A DNA stretch of 50,904 bases from Planctomycetota bacterium (lineage in GTDB: Bacteria; Planctomycetota; UBA11346): positions 1 to 50,904 of the forward strand of contig JAQIBG010000329.1 of the NCBI GenBank assembly GCA_027859175.1, in the 5' to 3' direction. How positions within the stretch are numbered: position 1 is the stretch's first letter; each line of letters starts with the position of its first letter. The position numbers and the translations under genes are program-made. Positions 36,302-45,269 of the stretch are shown one piece after another. The notes beneath the pieces were generated by a model. That model was not told the origin of the DNA. It made no database searches and saw nothing but the letters and a program-made list of their open reading frames with translations.

Positions 36302-37932
36302 AGATTCTGTTGTTGCTGTGCTGCGTGGCGCTGTGTCCGGCGCTGGAGGTGATCGAGGTCCGCTGGGGCTTTGGCGCTGGCCCGGTGCCGGATCGCTTCA
36401 ACCCGGTGTCGGTGCTGGTTGGCAATTCCAGCACCGAGGTGTTTGAGGGCGAGTTGGTATTGCGGCGTGACCAATTGGTTGGCGGTGAGAGCTTGGTGCG
36501 GCGCTGCTATCTTGCGCCAAGCACTCAGCGTTGGGTGCCGTTTCCGGTCTACTTTGGCGCCGACCAACACGACTGGCGTCTCGCTTGGCGCAGTGCACGC
36601 GAGTCTGACGCTGTCGAACTGCATGCCCCCAATTTTGTGGCGCCGAGTATTGCGCTCATCGACGACGGGCGTTTGAGTGTGAGCGGTCTGCCGCGTTATC
36701 CGAGCGCTCTGTTCCCGCTTGATGCAGCGTGGTGCGATGGTCTCGCCGTGGCCTGTCTTGATGCTGTGCCGCGCTTCGACGCGCCGCAGCGCGCGGCATT
36801 TATCGATTGGATCGCCGGCGGCGGCGTGGTGGTGCTGCTTCAGGGCGACGATCAGGCTTGGCCGCGGTTCCCGGCTGCGTGGGGTCCGCTGGCAGCCGAG
36901 GACGGTGTGTATGGAGCTGGACGAATCGTGCGCCTTGCCGGCACGGCTCGCGAGGTGGATCTTGACGCACTTGTGGCCAGGGCCGAGCTAGAATCGTTGA
37001 AGCTGGGTGACGGTTCGGGGCATCTCGATGCCGATTGGTTTTTCCAGATGCTGCGGGAACAGTCTAAGCCCGACCATAACTGGGCCATCATTGGTCTCTT
37101 GCTGGTGGTGTATATACTTTTGATTGGCCCGGTAGCGTGGGCATTAGGGCGGCGCCGTGATTATCGCTTAGTCAATGGCTTGGTGCTGGGGAGCATTGTG
37201 GTTTTTAGTCTTGCGGTTGGCTACATGGGGCGACGCGGCTATGGCGAGGCGAGTGCGCACCACGCTGTGACGGTCGCTCGGATGGTGGCTCCAGGACGCT
37301 ATCTCGTTCAGCAGTGGGGTGATCAGTTTGCGACCATCGGTGGCGTGCAGGCGCTGCGCTTCGAGCAACCAGCGGCATTCTCCTCGGGTGAGAGCTATGG
37401 CGAGAGTGGTGGCCGGGTTGATCTCGACGCGGGCGCCTTTGTCGTCGACATTCCCGTGTTCTCGAATCGATGCTTTGTTGCTGCCGGAACTTTTCGCGGT
37501 CCAGATATCGTGGCGCAGGTTCTTGATCCAGGTGTCCAAGCTGCTGGATCGCACGTAAAAATATCAGGCATTGGCCGCATCCAGGGGGGCTGGATGGTGC
37601 GCGATGGGGTGATTTCCACGGTGCTCGTAACTGATGGCAATGAACTTTGGGCGAAAAGCCAAACGATGTCGTTTGAGAGTTTTGAAGTCGAACACTGGTC
37701 TCGCGGCGATTTGCTGCGTGAGGATATTGCAAGGGCGGCAGTGGCGGCAGGAAGCGGCGTAAACGAAGCGCTGGCTCGTCCATGGAAACGGGCTTCGGCT
37801 GGGCGGAGCGACCCAGATATGCTGTGGGTATGGACGCGTGATGAGTCCTTTGTGTTGAACGAGGCCGATGCTGGTAAGCAGATGGTGGTCTATCAGATTC
37901 CCCTTGAGAGCGAGGAAGCGAACGATGAGTGA
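36298..37932 (+). CDS. Exported membrane protein, second of two related ectodomain proteins (module B)
   Basis: A 544-residue protein with a signal peptide (MKILLLLCCVALCPALE). The order of parts follows the protein at 30281: beta domain, alpha/beta domain (FDAPQRAAFIDWIAGGGVVVLLQGDD), helix pair (about 266-288 and 300-320, with LLIGPVAWALG), then a beta-rich half beginning HHAVTVARMV. The shared IGP phrase and shared order indicate paralogy with strong divergence. A GGGAGGGG ribosome site lies just before the ATG. It opens the second ATPase/permease module. The stop overlaps the next gene by 8 bp. Function unknown. Confidence 0.75.
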   Translation: MKILLLLCCVALCPALEVIEVRWGFGAGPVPDRFNPVSVLVGNSSTEVFEGELVLRRDQLVGGESLVRRCYLAPSTQRWVPFPVYFGADQHDWRLAWRSARESDAVELHAPNFVAPSIALIDDGRLSVSGLPRYPSALFPLDAAWCDGLAVACLDAVPRFDAPQRAAFIDWIAGGGVVVLLQGDDQAWPRFPAAWGPLAAEDGVYGAGRIVRLAGTAREVDLDALVARAELESLKLGDGSGHLDADWFFQMLREQSKPDHNWAIIGLLLVVYILLIGPVAWALGRRRDYRLVNGLVLGSIVVFSLAVGYMGRRGYGEASAHHAVTVARMVAPGRYLVQQWGDQFATIGGVQALRFEQPAAFSSGESYGESGGRVDLDAGAFVVDIPVFSNRCFVAAGTFRGPDIVAQVLDPGVQAAGSHVKISGIGRIQGGWMVRDGVISTVLVTDGNELWAKSQTMSFESFEVEHWSRGDLLREDIARAAVAAGSGVNEALARPWKRASAGRSDPDMLWVWTRDESFVLNEADAGKQMVVYQIPLESEEANDE

Positions 37933-38872
37933 TTACGCGATCGAAGTGGCGGGCTTGCGCCATGCCTTCAAGGGGCATAAGGCACTGCAGGGCACCAGCT
38001 TCTCAGTGGCCAAGCAATCGATCCACGGCTTCGTGGGCCCAAACGGTGCCGGTAAAACCACCAGCTTGAAAGTATTGGCAACCCTGCTGGTGCCCGATGC
38101 CGGTACGGTTCGTGTGTTTGGACACGATGTGGTGCGCGAGCCAGATCGAGTGCGGCAGCGTATCGGCTTCATGCCCGATCATCTCGGTATGTATCGGCAG
38201 ATGACCGTTGGTGAGTATCTCGACTTCTTTGCGGCGGCCTATGGCCTGCCGGTGCGCGAACGCCGCCGCGTGGTGGGCGATGTGCTGGCGCTGACCGATA
38301 TGAGCAAGCGGGCTGACGACCTGATCAAGGGCTTGTCAAAAGGCATGCTGCAGCGGGTCAGCCTAGCGCGAACCTTGGTGCATGACCCCGATCTCTTGCT
38401 GCTGGACGAACCGGCTGCCGGTTTGGACCCCCGCGCGCGCATCGAATTGATGGAGATCCTGCGTGAGCTGTGTTCCTTGGGTAAGACCGTGTTCATCTCG
38501 AGTCATATTTTGGCCGAACTGGCCGAGGTGTGCGATGCTGTGACCTTGATGGACGTCGGCAAAACTAAGTTCAGTGGTCCCTTGGAAGATCTTCTCAAGC
38601 ACGATGGTGAGGATGCGGCCTGTATCTTGCGCTTGCATGAAGCAGCGCCGCCCTTGACCGCGCTCTTGACCGAGTTGGCGGGCGTTTCCACCGTTGCGGA
38701 ACACGATGACGGCAAGCGCCTCGTGATCAGGTATCAGCGTGAGGAATGTAGCCCCAACCAGATCCTTGGCGCCACCATCGAGGCTGGCGTTCAGATCCAT
38801 GAGTTCCACGAGCAGCGTCGGCATCTCAATGAGGCCTTCATGAGCCTCACCACAGCGGGAGTTCGCTCGTGA
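37925..38872 (+). CDS. ABC-2-type transporter ATPase (module B)
   Basis: A 315-residue ATPase. Walker A is GPNGAGKTT, signature LSKGMLQRVSLAR, Walker B LLLLDEPAAGLDP, and the switch SSHIL. The whole chain is similar in length and layout to the ATPase at 32017, including the roughly 90-residue C-terminal domain, and the two are clear paralogues. The ATG at 37925 lies inside the end of the previous gene (8-bp overlap, ATGAGTGA). Its partner is the permease that follows. Confidence 0.95.
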   Translation: MSDYAIEVAGLRHAFKGHKALQGTSFSVAKQSIHGFVGPNGAGKTTSLKVLATLLVPDAGTVRVFGHDVVREPDRVRQRIGFMPDHLGMYRQMTVGEYLDFFAAAYGLPVRERRRVVGDVLALTDMSKRADDLIKGLSKGMLQRVSLARTLVHDPDLLLLDEPAAGLDPRARIELMEILRELCSLGKTVFISSHILAELAEVCDAVTLMDVGKTKFSGPLEDLLKHDGEDAACILRLHEAAPPLTALLTELAGVSTVAEHDDGKRLVIRYQREECSPNQILGATIEAGVQIHEFHEQRRHLNEAFMSLTTAGVRS

Positions 38873-40353
38873 GGCCGCCGCCTAGTTTGCAGCTGTTCAC
38901 GCGTTCACTGCGCGAGGACGTGCGCGGGTTTCAAAGCCATGCCACGCGCCTGTTGTTGGCGGTGGTGCTCGGGGTGGGGCTTCTGTCTTTCGTGGATATG
39001 CTCGGCCGCAGTAGTGCGCCTGGCCGCTATTACTTCAACATGATCGTCCACACCAACTGGATCGCGCTGGCTTTGTTGGGGGTGAGCATTTTCAGTGCGG
39101 CGATCAGCGAGGAGAAGGAAGAGCGCAGCATCGGCTTGCTGCGCATGACGGGCATGACGCCGTTGGCGATCTTGATTGGCAAGGGCCTGTCACGGGTGTG
39201 GTTGGGCTTGGTGTTGATCGCCTTGCAATTGCCGTTTGTGGTGTTGGCGGTGACCATGGGCGGGGTCAGTACGTCTCAGGTGCTCGCGGCCTTTGTGGCT
39301 TTGATGGTGTTTATGCTCACGGTGGCATCGATTGCGATTTTGGCGTCGGTGGTGCGGGCGTCGCACCGTGGCGCGAGTGGCACTACGCTTCTGATATTGG
39401 TGGCATTGATGCTCGGACCCTGGTTGGTGCAGGGCATAGGACATTGGGCCCGACTTGATCCAGTTATTGAATTGGGGCAAGCCGCGGCGTCGCTTTCGAT
39501 CGTAAATCGTTTGAATGAGATAGGCACCAGCGGCTTTACCGGTGCGGTGCTTTGGAACCGGCACACGCTTGGCGGCCTAGTGCTCTCGGTGGTTTGTTTG
39601 CTGATTGCTTGGCGATTGTTCGACCGCTACGCGGTCGATACAGAGAATGGTGGGGAGATTAAGGTGTGGCGCGCCGGTCGGGTTAGCCGGGTGGTGTGGG
39701 GTGACGGACTGCTGTGGAAAGACTACCTGTATTGTCTTGGCGGGCGGCTTGGTTTGGGGATCCGGGTCGCGCTTATGTTCGTGCTCGTCATGTTGTTTGT
39801 GATGGCCAGTATCGCTAGCCGCAGTGGTCCCGATCTGTCAGACATCGGCGATGTGCTGTTTGGAATTGCGATGGTCCTGGTGCCGATTGATATCGGATTT
39901 TGCTTGAGCCGGTCGTTTGGATTTGAACGAGTTAATGAAACCTGGTCGGGCTTGGTGTTGACCGGAGTATCGATTCAGCGACAGATGTTTGCCAAGGTGC
40001 GGGCAACGCTGCTGGCGGTGGCGCCAGGCATTGGGCTTGGCCTCATTGGTTTGGTGTTGGGTGACAACGTGAAGAACTTGTTCGATATGCAATTCTCGGC
40101 GTGGGCTTTCTTGGGTGGCATGCTGGTTTTTTTCTGGTCTTTATGTGTGTTGTACGCTGTTGTGGTTCGGCGTGGAGGGCTCGCACTCGCTTTTGTTACG
40201 ATGATTCTCAGTTGGTTCGTGTTTGGGTTTATGGGAGCTGTGAGTCGCGGCGCCGAGGGCATAGCGGTGCTCTTTGGATTCCTGTACCTTGGGGCGAGCG
40301 TTGGCGCTTTAGTGCTGGCAGGAAATAAAATTCGGACCCTGGCCGCGAATTAA
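38869..40353 (+). CDS. ABC-2-type permease (module B)
   Basis: A 494-residue membrane protein with about 12 helices, starting from a GTG that overlaps the ATPase stop by 4 bp. The first half contains AAISEEKEERSIGLLRMTGMTPLAILIGKGLSR, the coupling elbow of ABC-2 permeases. Unlike module A, module B has only one permease, so it probably works as a homodimer. It is the last gene of the rightward run; the convergent AraC gene ends 9 bases away, with no visible terminator between them. Confidence 0.88.
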   Translation: MRPPPSLQLFTRSLREDVRGFQSHATRLLLAVVLGVGLLSFVDMLGRSSAPGRYYFNMIVHTNWIALALLGVSIFSAAISEEKEERSIGLLRMTGMTPLAILIGKGLSRVWLGLVLIALQLPFVVLAVTMGGVSTSQVLAAFVALMVFMLTVASIAILASVVRASHRGASGTTLLILVALMLGPWLVQGIGHWARLDPVIELGQAAASLSIVNRLNEIGTSGFTGAVLWNRHTLGGLVLSVVCLLIAWRLFDRYAVDTENGGEIKVWRAGRVSRVVWGDGLLWKDYLYCLGGRLGLGIRVALMFVLVMLFVMASIASRSGPDLSDIGDVLFGIAMVLVPIDIGFCLSRSFGFERVNETWSGLVLTGVSIQRQMFAKVRATLLAVAPGIGLGLIGLVLGDNVKNLFDMQFSAWAFLGGMLVFFWSLCVLYAVVVRRGGLALAFVTMILSWFVFGFMGAVSRGAEGIAVLFGFLYLGASVGALVLAGNKIRTLAAN

Positions 40354-40362
40354 GCGCGTGCC

Positions 40363-41214
40363 CTATTGCGTGGAGCGCCACGCACTGGGCGTCATGCCGG
40401 TTTCGGTGCTGAACTGGCGGGTGAAGGCTGCCGTGGACGGATAGCCGAGTTCGGTAGCGATCGCGGCGATGCTGTGGCTGCCGCTGAGCAATTCTTGGGC
40501 GCGGCGTAGGCGCTGGCGAATACGCCAACGAACCGGTGACAGGCCGGTGGCTGCCTTGAACCGTTCGCGCAGGCTGCTGACACCGAGGCCACATTCGGTG
40601 GCAATGGCCGGCAGGGCCAGGGCGTCATCGGCGAGTAGGGCACAGGCGCGGTTGAGCCAGGGCGCGGCGGCGTGGGCTTGGCGTTTGCGGTGGCGGTCGT
40701 GCAGGGCACAGGTCAAGGCAAAGGCCTCGGCCAAGCTTGGTGCGAGTTCGTCGTCGCGGGCTTCGCGGAGGGTGCGGTGGTAGGCCAGGGCCCGGCGCAG
40801 GAGGCGCACGTCGATGCCAGCTGAGAACACGGCTTGGTCTTCGCGGCCGAGCCCCGCTAGGCGCATCGGTTGGTAAAAATCAGGCGGTAAGGCGAGAAAC
40901 CAATAGGCAGCCGCGTCTGGATTGTCGAACAGCAGGGCGTGATGGCGGTCGGGAAAGCGCTGGAAGCAGTCGCCCGGGCCGAAGCGGAAGCTGTGGCCGC
41001 GATGGTCGACAAAGCTGCCGTGGCCGCGGAGGACCCAGCCCAACACGTAGCGTGGGACGGTGCAGTGGCGCATGTAGCACAGGGGGCTGTTGGCGTAGAA
41101 GCCCGAGCGCAGGCTGCCATCGTAGCTGGCGCCGCCGGGCAGGCGCCACGCGCGGTCGTTGGTGGGGGTGCCGGGGGGGCAGATCGTGTCGACAAGCTTA
41201 TCCCACGCCGTCAT
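40363..41214 (-). CDS. AraC-family transcriptional regulator
   Basis: A 283-residue regulator. The N-terminal half is a cupin-like sensing domain (GHGSFVDHRGHSFRFGPGDCFQRFPDRHHALL), and the C-terminal 100 residues carry the two AraC helix-turn-helix motifs (LPAIATECGLGVSSLRERF and IAAIATELGYPSTAAFTRQF) ending TGMTPSAWR. It is divergent from the sulfatase gene with 89 bases between the starts, so it probably controls that gene in response to a sugar or sulfated ligand. That link is from position. It is convergent with the end of the large operon. Confidence 0.92.
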   Translation of the reverse strand: MTAWDKLVDTICPPGTPTNDRAWRLPGGASYDGSLRSGFYANSPLCYMRHCTVPRYVLGWVLRGHGSFVDHRGHSFRFGPGDCFQRFPDRHHALLFDNPDAAAYWFLALPPDFYQPMRLAGLGREDQAVFSAGIDVRLLRRALAYHRTLREARDDELAPSLAEAFALTCALHDRHRKRQAHAAAPWLNRACALLADDALALPAIATECGLGVSSLRERFKAATGLSPVRWRIRQRLRRAQELLSGSHSIAAIATELGYPSTAAFTRQFSTETGMTPSAWRSTQ

Positions 41215-41303
41215 GGCGAAAATGGTAACAGGGGCTGGGCCGCTCGCTACTTGGGTTCCTGCGTGACCAGTGCTAGTCTGTAGTGATCACCCCTGGAGCG
41301 AGC
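41215..41303. promoter_or_regulatory. Divergent promoter region between the AraC gene and the sulfatase gene
   Basis: The 89 bases between the two start codons must hold both promoters and any AraC sites. The sulfatase ribosome site is the GGAG at 41295-41298. I could not find a convincing direct repeat that would mark the AraC operator. Confidence 0.4.
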
Positions 41304-42668
41304 ATGGCGCGGCAACCGAATATCATCCTCATCAACTGCGACGACCTCGGATTTGGTGACCTCGGTTGCTATGGCTCTGAGGTCAACGACACCCCGCATT
41401 TGGATCGTTTGGCTGCTGAGGGGACACGCTTCACCGAGTTCTACATGGCCTCGCCGGTATGCTCGCCGTCGCGCGGGGCGATGATGTGTGGCTGCTATCC
41501 GCCTCGGATTGGTTTCGACAAATTCACGAAGGGGTGGGTGTTGTTCCCGGGTAGCCCGGAAGGTCTGTCGACGCAGGAGACCACCTTTGCGCGCAGCCTG
41601 AAGGATGCCGGTTATGCCACCCAGATCGTTGGCAAATGGCACTGCGGCGACCAAAAGGAATTTCTGCCGACGCGACATGGCTTCGACCATTATTATGGCT
41701 TGCCCTATTCCAACGACATGGGCCGGCAAAAGGATCGCTGCATATGGCCGCCCCTGCCTCTGATGCGCGACGAAGAGGTGATTGAGGCCCAGCCCGACAT
41801 GGCCTCGTTGACGCAGCGCTATGTGGAAGAGTCGTTACGCTTCATGCGCGACAACAAAGACGGCCCCTTTTTGCTCTACTTCGCGCATATGTACGTGCAT
41901 CTGCCCTTGATTGTGCCCGAGCACTTGGCGGTGCGTTCGCGCAATGGCCGCTATGGCGCCGCGGTGATGGCGATCGACTGGGCTACCGGGATGTTGATGG
42001 CCGAACTCGATCGCCTCGGAATTGCCGACGATACCCTGATTCTGTTTACCTCGGATAATGGTTCCAAAGCTGGTGAGTGGGGTGGTTCCAACGGCGAGCT
42101 CCGTGGCACCAAGGGTACCACCTTCGAGGGTGGACAGCGTTTGCCTCTGATCGCACGTTGGCCAGGCAAGGTGCCAGCCGGGCGCGTCTGCGAGGAGCTC
42201 TGCGCCTCACTCGATCTGTTGCCGACCTTTGCCACCTTGGCTGGGTCGAGCCTCGGTGATAAGCAGATCGATGGTCTCGATGTCAGTGAGTTGCTGCTGG
42301 GGGGTGACACCAGTCCGCGCGAGTATTTTGCCTACTTCTTCCAGAGCGATCTCGACGCGATTCGCGACCAGCGCTTCAAGTTGCACATCGGCCGTGCCAA
42401 CCGCGATGTGAAGCCCTGGGGCCGTGAGGCGATCTGCGAATTATATGACCTCAAGGCCGATCCCGGCGAGACCAGCAACGTGGCGGCCGAGCATCCTGAG
42501 GTGGTGGCGCGCCTCCAGGCGGCGGCAGCAGAGCTCAATGCTAAGCTCGGTCCGGACGGTTCTGAGCGGCGTCCGGTTGGGATGGCGTCTCAGCCCTGCC
42601 CCTTGACCGAGTACGACGAAAAGCATCCGTATTTCGCGGCTGAGTACGATCTGAGCGAGGCCGGCTAA
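41304..42668 (+). CDS. Sulfatase (type I, formylglycine-dependent)
   Basis: Hydrolyses sulfate esters, most likely from sulfated polysaccharides or glycans; 454 residues. The active-site motif is CSPSRGAMMCG with C53 to be turned into formylglycine; the usual threonine of the motif is replaced by C62. Metal ligands D13 and D14 (NCDDLGFGD) and the later TSDNGSKAGEWGG are present, as is KWHCGDQ. There is no signal peptide, so it is cytoplasmic or exported unconventionally, which is unusual for this enzyme type. Members similar in layout act on N-acetylglucosamine- or galactose-sulfates, but I cannot assign the substrate. The divergent AraC gene is its likely regulator. Confidence 0.92.
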   Translation: MARQPNIILINCDDLGFGDLGCYGSEVNDTPHLDRLAAEGTRFTEFYMASPVCSPSRGAMMCGCYPPRIGFDKFTKGWVLFPGSPEGLSTQETTFARSLKDAGYATQIVGKWHCGDQKEFLPTRHGFDHYYGLPYSNDMGRQKDRCIWPPLPLMRDEEVIEAQPDMASLTQRYVEESLRFMRDNKDGPFLLYFAHMYVHLPLIVPEHLAVRSRNGRYGAAVMAIDWATGMLMAELDRLGIADDTLILFTSDNGSKAGEWGGSNGELRGTKGTTFEGGQRLPLIARWPGKVPAGRVCEELCASLDLLPTFATLAGSSLGDKQIDGLDVSELLLGGDTSPREYFAYFFQSDLDAIRDQRFKLHIGRANRDVKPWGREAICELYDLKADPGETSNVAAEHPEVVARLQAAAAELNAKLGPDGSERRPVGMASQPCPLTEYDEKHPYFAAEYDLSEAG

Positions 42669-42758
42669 ACCTACGATGGCCTGAGCCGGCCTGTCGGCGC
42701 GGCCCGGTAGGGCACAGGTAGCAGCTGCATCTGGGCCGAGCTTTGCTAGGCTCGGTGC

Positions 42759-43919
42759 GTGAAGAGCTTCGCCTCCGTGATGCTGTGGGTGCTGATGGGA
42801 TCGTGCTGGGGCGTTGAGGCCTTGCCGGCAGCAGCGGATGTACCCGATCCCTTCGGTCTTGGCCCACGCTTGGCCTTGATCGACTATATGCGCGAGCAGC
42901 TCCAGCTTGAGCCGGCCGGTAAGACCTACGAAGCCTTGCTTGCCGAGTACGAGGCGGTGCGCGCCAAGCGCAGTCCGGCGACGGTGGAGCAGACCGAGGC
43001 CTTGGCCGAATTGGCGCGGCGTCTGTGGGTAGACCACGGCGCGGCAGCGCCCGATGGCGCCACCATGACCGACCTGCAAGCCTTGCTCGCTGAAGCCGAG
43101 GGTCGGGTCAAAACCGAGTTGGCGCGTCAGCGCGCCGATGCCGAAGCACCGGCCTCTGAGCTCGATGCGCCGGATGCCGTTCCTGGTGGTGGCAGCTTGG
43201 TGCCGGGCGAACGCGAATGGCAGGCTGCCGGTGCTGGCGAGGGCGCGGCAGGGTTTGAGCTGGTGGCGCAAGGCGGCGTGGCACGGCGCAGCTTGGCCGC
43301 GCTCGATGCCCGCCCTGGTGCACGTCAGCTCGAGCCGCATCAGGTGGCCGAACGTTATGCCCCGGCCGTTACCATGGTGATGACCGAAGAGGGTTTCGGA
43401 ACCGGCTTCTTTATCAACGAGCGCGGTCTCATGCTCACTTGCGCCCATGTGCTGCCGGCGCGTGGCGGTAAGCTGGGCATCAAGCACACCAGCGTGGTAG
43501 AAGGCCAGCGCCGCGAATTGGTCTCGCATGCCGCTTTGGTGGCGATCGACAGCAACGCCGACCTCGCATTGATTCAGGTCCACACCGGCGCTGTGACCAC
43601 GCCGGTGGTGCTGTCGTCACGCCGTGCTATCGAAATGGGGCAGGCCTTGTCGATCATTGGCAACCCTGGCCTCGGTGACGCGGTGTTGGAGCGCACCATG
43701 ACCCAGGGCATTGTCTCTAGCCCGAGTCGCGAGATCCGCGGTGTTGAGCACATCCAAACCAACGCTGCGGTAAACCCAGGCAACAGCGGCGGCCCCATGT
43801 TCGACGCCTACGGCGACGTGTGCGGCCTGGTAGTCGGCAAAGGCCGCGAGGTAGAAGGCGTCGGCTTCGCGGTCACCCGCGCCGAACTCGTAGCCTTCCT
43901 CCAGCGCGCTGTGCGTTGA
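42759..43919 (+). CDS. Secreted trypsin-like serine protease (DegP-type fold without PDZ domain)
   Basis: A 386-residue exported protease from a GTG start. The signal peptide is MKSFASVMLWVLMGSCWGVEA. The next 180 residues are helical and charged, with an alanine/glutamate-rich linker, and unlike any protease domain I know. The C-terminal 180 residues are a trypsin-like fold with the catalytic triad H230 (LTCAHV), D268 (NADLALI) and S343 (NPGNSGGP). No PDZ domain follows, so it is not a full HtrA. A 6-bp inverted repeat at 42736-42755 lies just upstream. Its substrate is unknown. It is convergent with argC, with the 38-bp inverted repeat between them. Confidence 0.88.
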   Translation: MKSFASVMLWVLMGSCWGVEALPAAADVPDPFGLGPRLALIDYMREQLQLEPAGKTYEALLAEYEAVRAKRSPATVEQTEALAELARRLWVDHGAAAPDGATMTDLQALLAEAEGRVKTELARQRADAEAPASELDAPDAVPGGGSLVPGEREWQAAGAGEGAAGFELVAQGGVARRSLAALDARPGARQLEPHQVAERYAPAVTMVMTEEGFGTGFFINERGLMLTCAHVLPARGGKLGIKHTSVVEGQRRELVSHAALVAIDSNADLALIQVHTGAVTTPVVLSSRRAIEMGQALSIIGNPGLGDAVLERTMTQGIVSSPSREIRGVEHIQTNAAVNPGNSGGPMFDAYGDVCGLVVGKGREVEGVGFAVTRAELVAFLQRAVR

Positions 43920-43929
43920 TTTTTTTGAG

Positions 43930-44109
43930 TAGCAGGAGGGAGTTGAGGGAGTTGAGGTCCGAGTGAGGGTGACAGGATTTGGCGTCTCCCTTGGGCGAGG
44001 ATCGGTTCGAGCGCGCCAGGCCACCCTTCCACAGATCAACCCTGAGTGGCGCATTCGCCACCCCTTCATCACTCACTCGGACCTCAACTCCCTCAACTCC
44101 CTCCTGCTA
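43930..44109. repeat. 180-bp element with 38-bp perfect inverted repeats
   Basis: Positions 43930-43967 and 44072-44109 are exact reverse complements. Each arm has an internal 9-base direct repeat (GGGAGTTGA twice). Between the arms are about 104 bases with one inner hairpin, GTGGCG-CATT-CGCCAC (44046-44061). The element sits exactly between two convergent genes (protease and argC). No T-run follows the stem on either strand, so I favour a non-autonomous mobile element or intergenic repeat over a plain terminator, though it could do both. Confidence 0.75.
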
Positions 44110-44118
44110 ATCCCCCCT

Positions 44119-45168
44119 TCAAATACCGCGGTTGCGCAGGCCCAGGGCTTCGTCGTAGCCGTACATCAGGTTGAGGTTTTGGATTGCTTGGCCGGCGGCG
44201 CCTTTAACCAGGTTGTCGATGGCGCTGCAGATCACGAGGCAGTCGCCGTCGTTGACGCAGCCGATATCGCAATAATTGGTGCCGGCCACGTTGGCCACTT
44301 CCACTGATTTGGGATCGGCGTGGATGCGAACAAAGGGGCGGCCTTGGTAGGCAGCGCGCCAGGCGGCGGTTGCAGCTGCTGCGTCGGCGCCGGGCTTGAG
44401 GGTGCACGAGATGGTGCTGTGGATCCCGCGGGTTAACGGGGCTAGATGCGGCACGAATTGGACGTGGACGGGCTTCCCGGCTATCGTGCTGAGTTCTTGG
44501 TCGACCTCGGCCTGATGCTGATGGCCAAGCGCCTTGTAGCTATGGATGTTGCCATCCATGGCGTAGTACAGGTTGTTGTTGCCTTCGATGAAACGCTTGC
44601 CGGCGCCAGATACGCCAGAGTAGCCAACCACCACCATGGCCCTGCTGGTGTCGATCAGGTCGGCCTTCAGCAGTGGGATCAGCGGCAACAGCATGCTGGT
44701 GGCGTAGCAACCCGGGTTGCCGACCACGCGCGCAGCGGCGATGGCATCGGCGGCAACTTCGCTCAGGCCGTACACGGCCTCGGCGAGGAGTTCGGGGCAG
44801 TCGTGCTCGGCCTTGTACCAAGTGGCATAGGCGGCGGGGTCTTTGAGCCGAAACTCAGCGCCGATGTCAACCAAGCGCAAGCCGGCCTCAAGCAGAGCCG
44901 GGACCACCTTGGTGACCTCGGGGCTCTTCTTGCACAGCACGACGGCCTGAGCCTCGGAGGCGCGGATCGCCTCGGGGGTGTCGGGCGCGAGTATCAGATC
45001 GGTTTCACCGGCGAAGGCGGGCACCGCTTCGGCCAGCGCGGTGCCGGCGAGGCGGTCGCTACCGGCATGCACGATGCGGAAGCCGGGGTGGCCCAGTAGG
45101 ATACGGATGCTGTGTTCGCCGGCGTAGCCGGTGGCGCCGAGGACGGCAACGGGGATGGCAGTGCTCAT
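44119..45168 (-). CDS. argC: N-acetyl-gamma-glutamyl-phosphate reductase ArgC
   Basis: Third step of arginine synthesis: NADPH-dependent reduction of N-acetyl-glutamyl phosphate; cytoplasmic, 349 residues, normal for the family. The NADP site is VLGATGYAGE at the N-terminus, and the catalytic cysteine lies in VVGNPGCYAT. HLAPLTRGIHSTI near the middle of the second half and the GAAGQAIQNLNLM end are typical. It is alone in its orientation here; other arg genes are not in the window. It is divergent from the dehydrogenase gene. Confidence 0.97.
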   Translation of the reverse strand: MSTAIPVAVLGATGYAGEHSIRILLGHPGFRIVHAGSDRLAGTALAEAVPAFAGETDLILAPDTPEAIRASEAQAVVLCKKSPEVTKVVPALLEAGLRLVDIGAEFRLKDPAAYATWYKAEHDCPELLAEAVYGLSEVAADAIAAARVVGNPGCYATSMLLPLIPLLKADLIDTSRAMVVVGYSGVSGAGKRFIEGNNNLYYAMDGNIHSYKALGHQHQAEVDQELSTIAGKPVHVQFVPHLAPLTRGIHSTISCTLKPGADAAAATAAWRAAYQGRPFVRIHADPKSVEVANVAGTNYCDIGCVNDGDCLVICSAIDNLVKGAAGQAIQNLNLMYGYDEALGLRNRGI

Positions 45169-45269
45169 GGTGGTGGCAGCGTAGCCTTGGCCCCGGGGGT
45201 GCTAGCTTCAGTTCGCTGCGGGTGGCCGGTCGCAACTGGCGTAGGCGTGCCAGCGGTCATGCTACGGCT

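Noticed and set aside
42736-42755. Hairpin before the protease gene as an intrinsic terminator of the sulfatase
   Set aside because: Only a 6-bp stem with an 8-base loop and no T-run; too weak to call.
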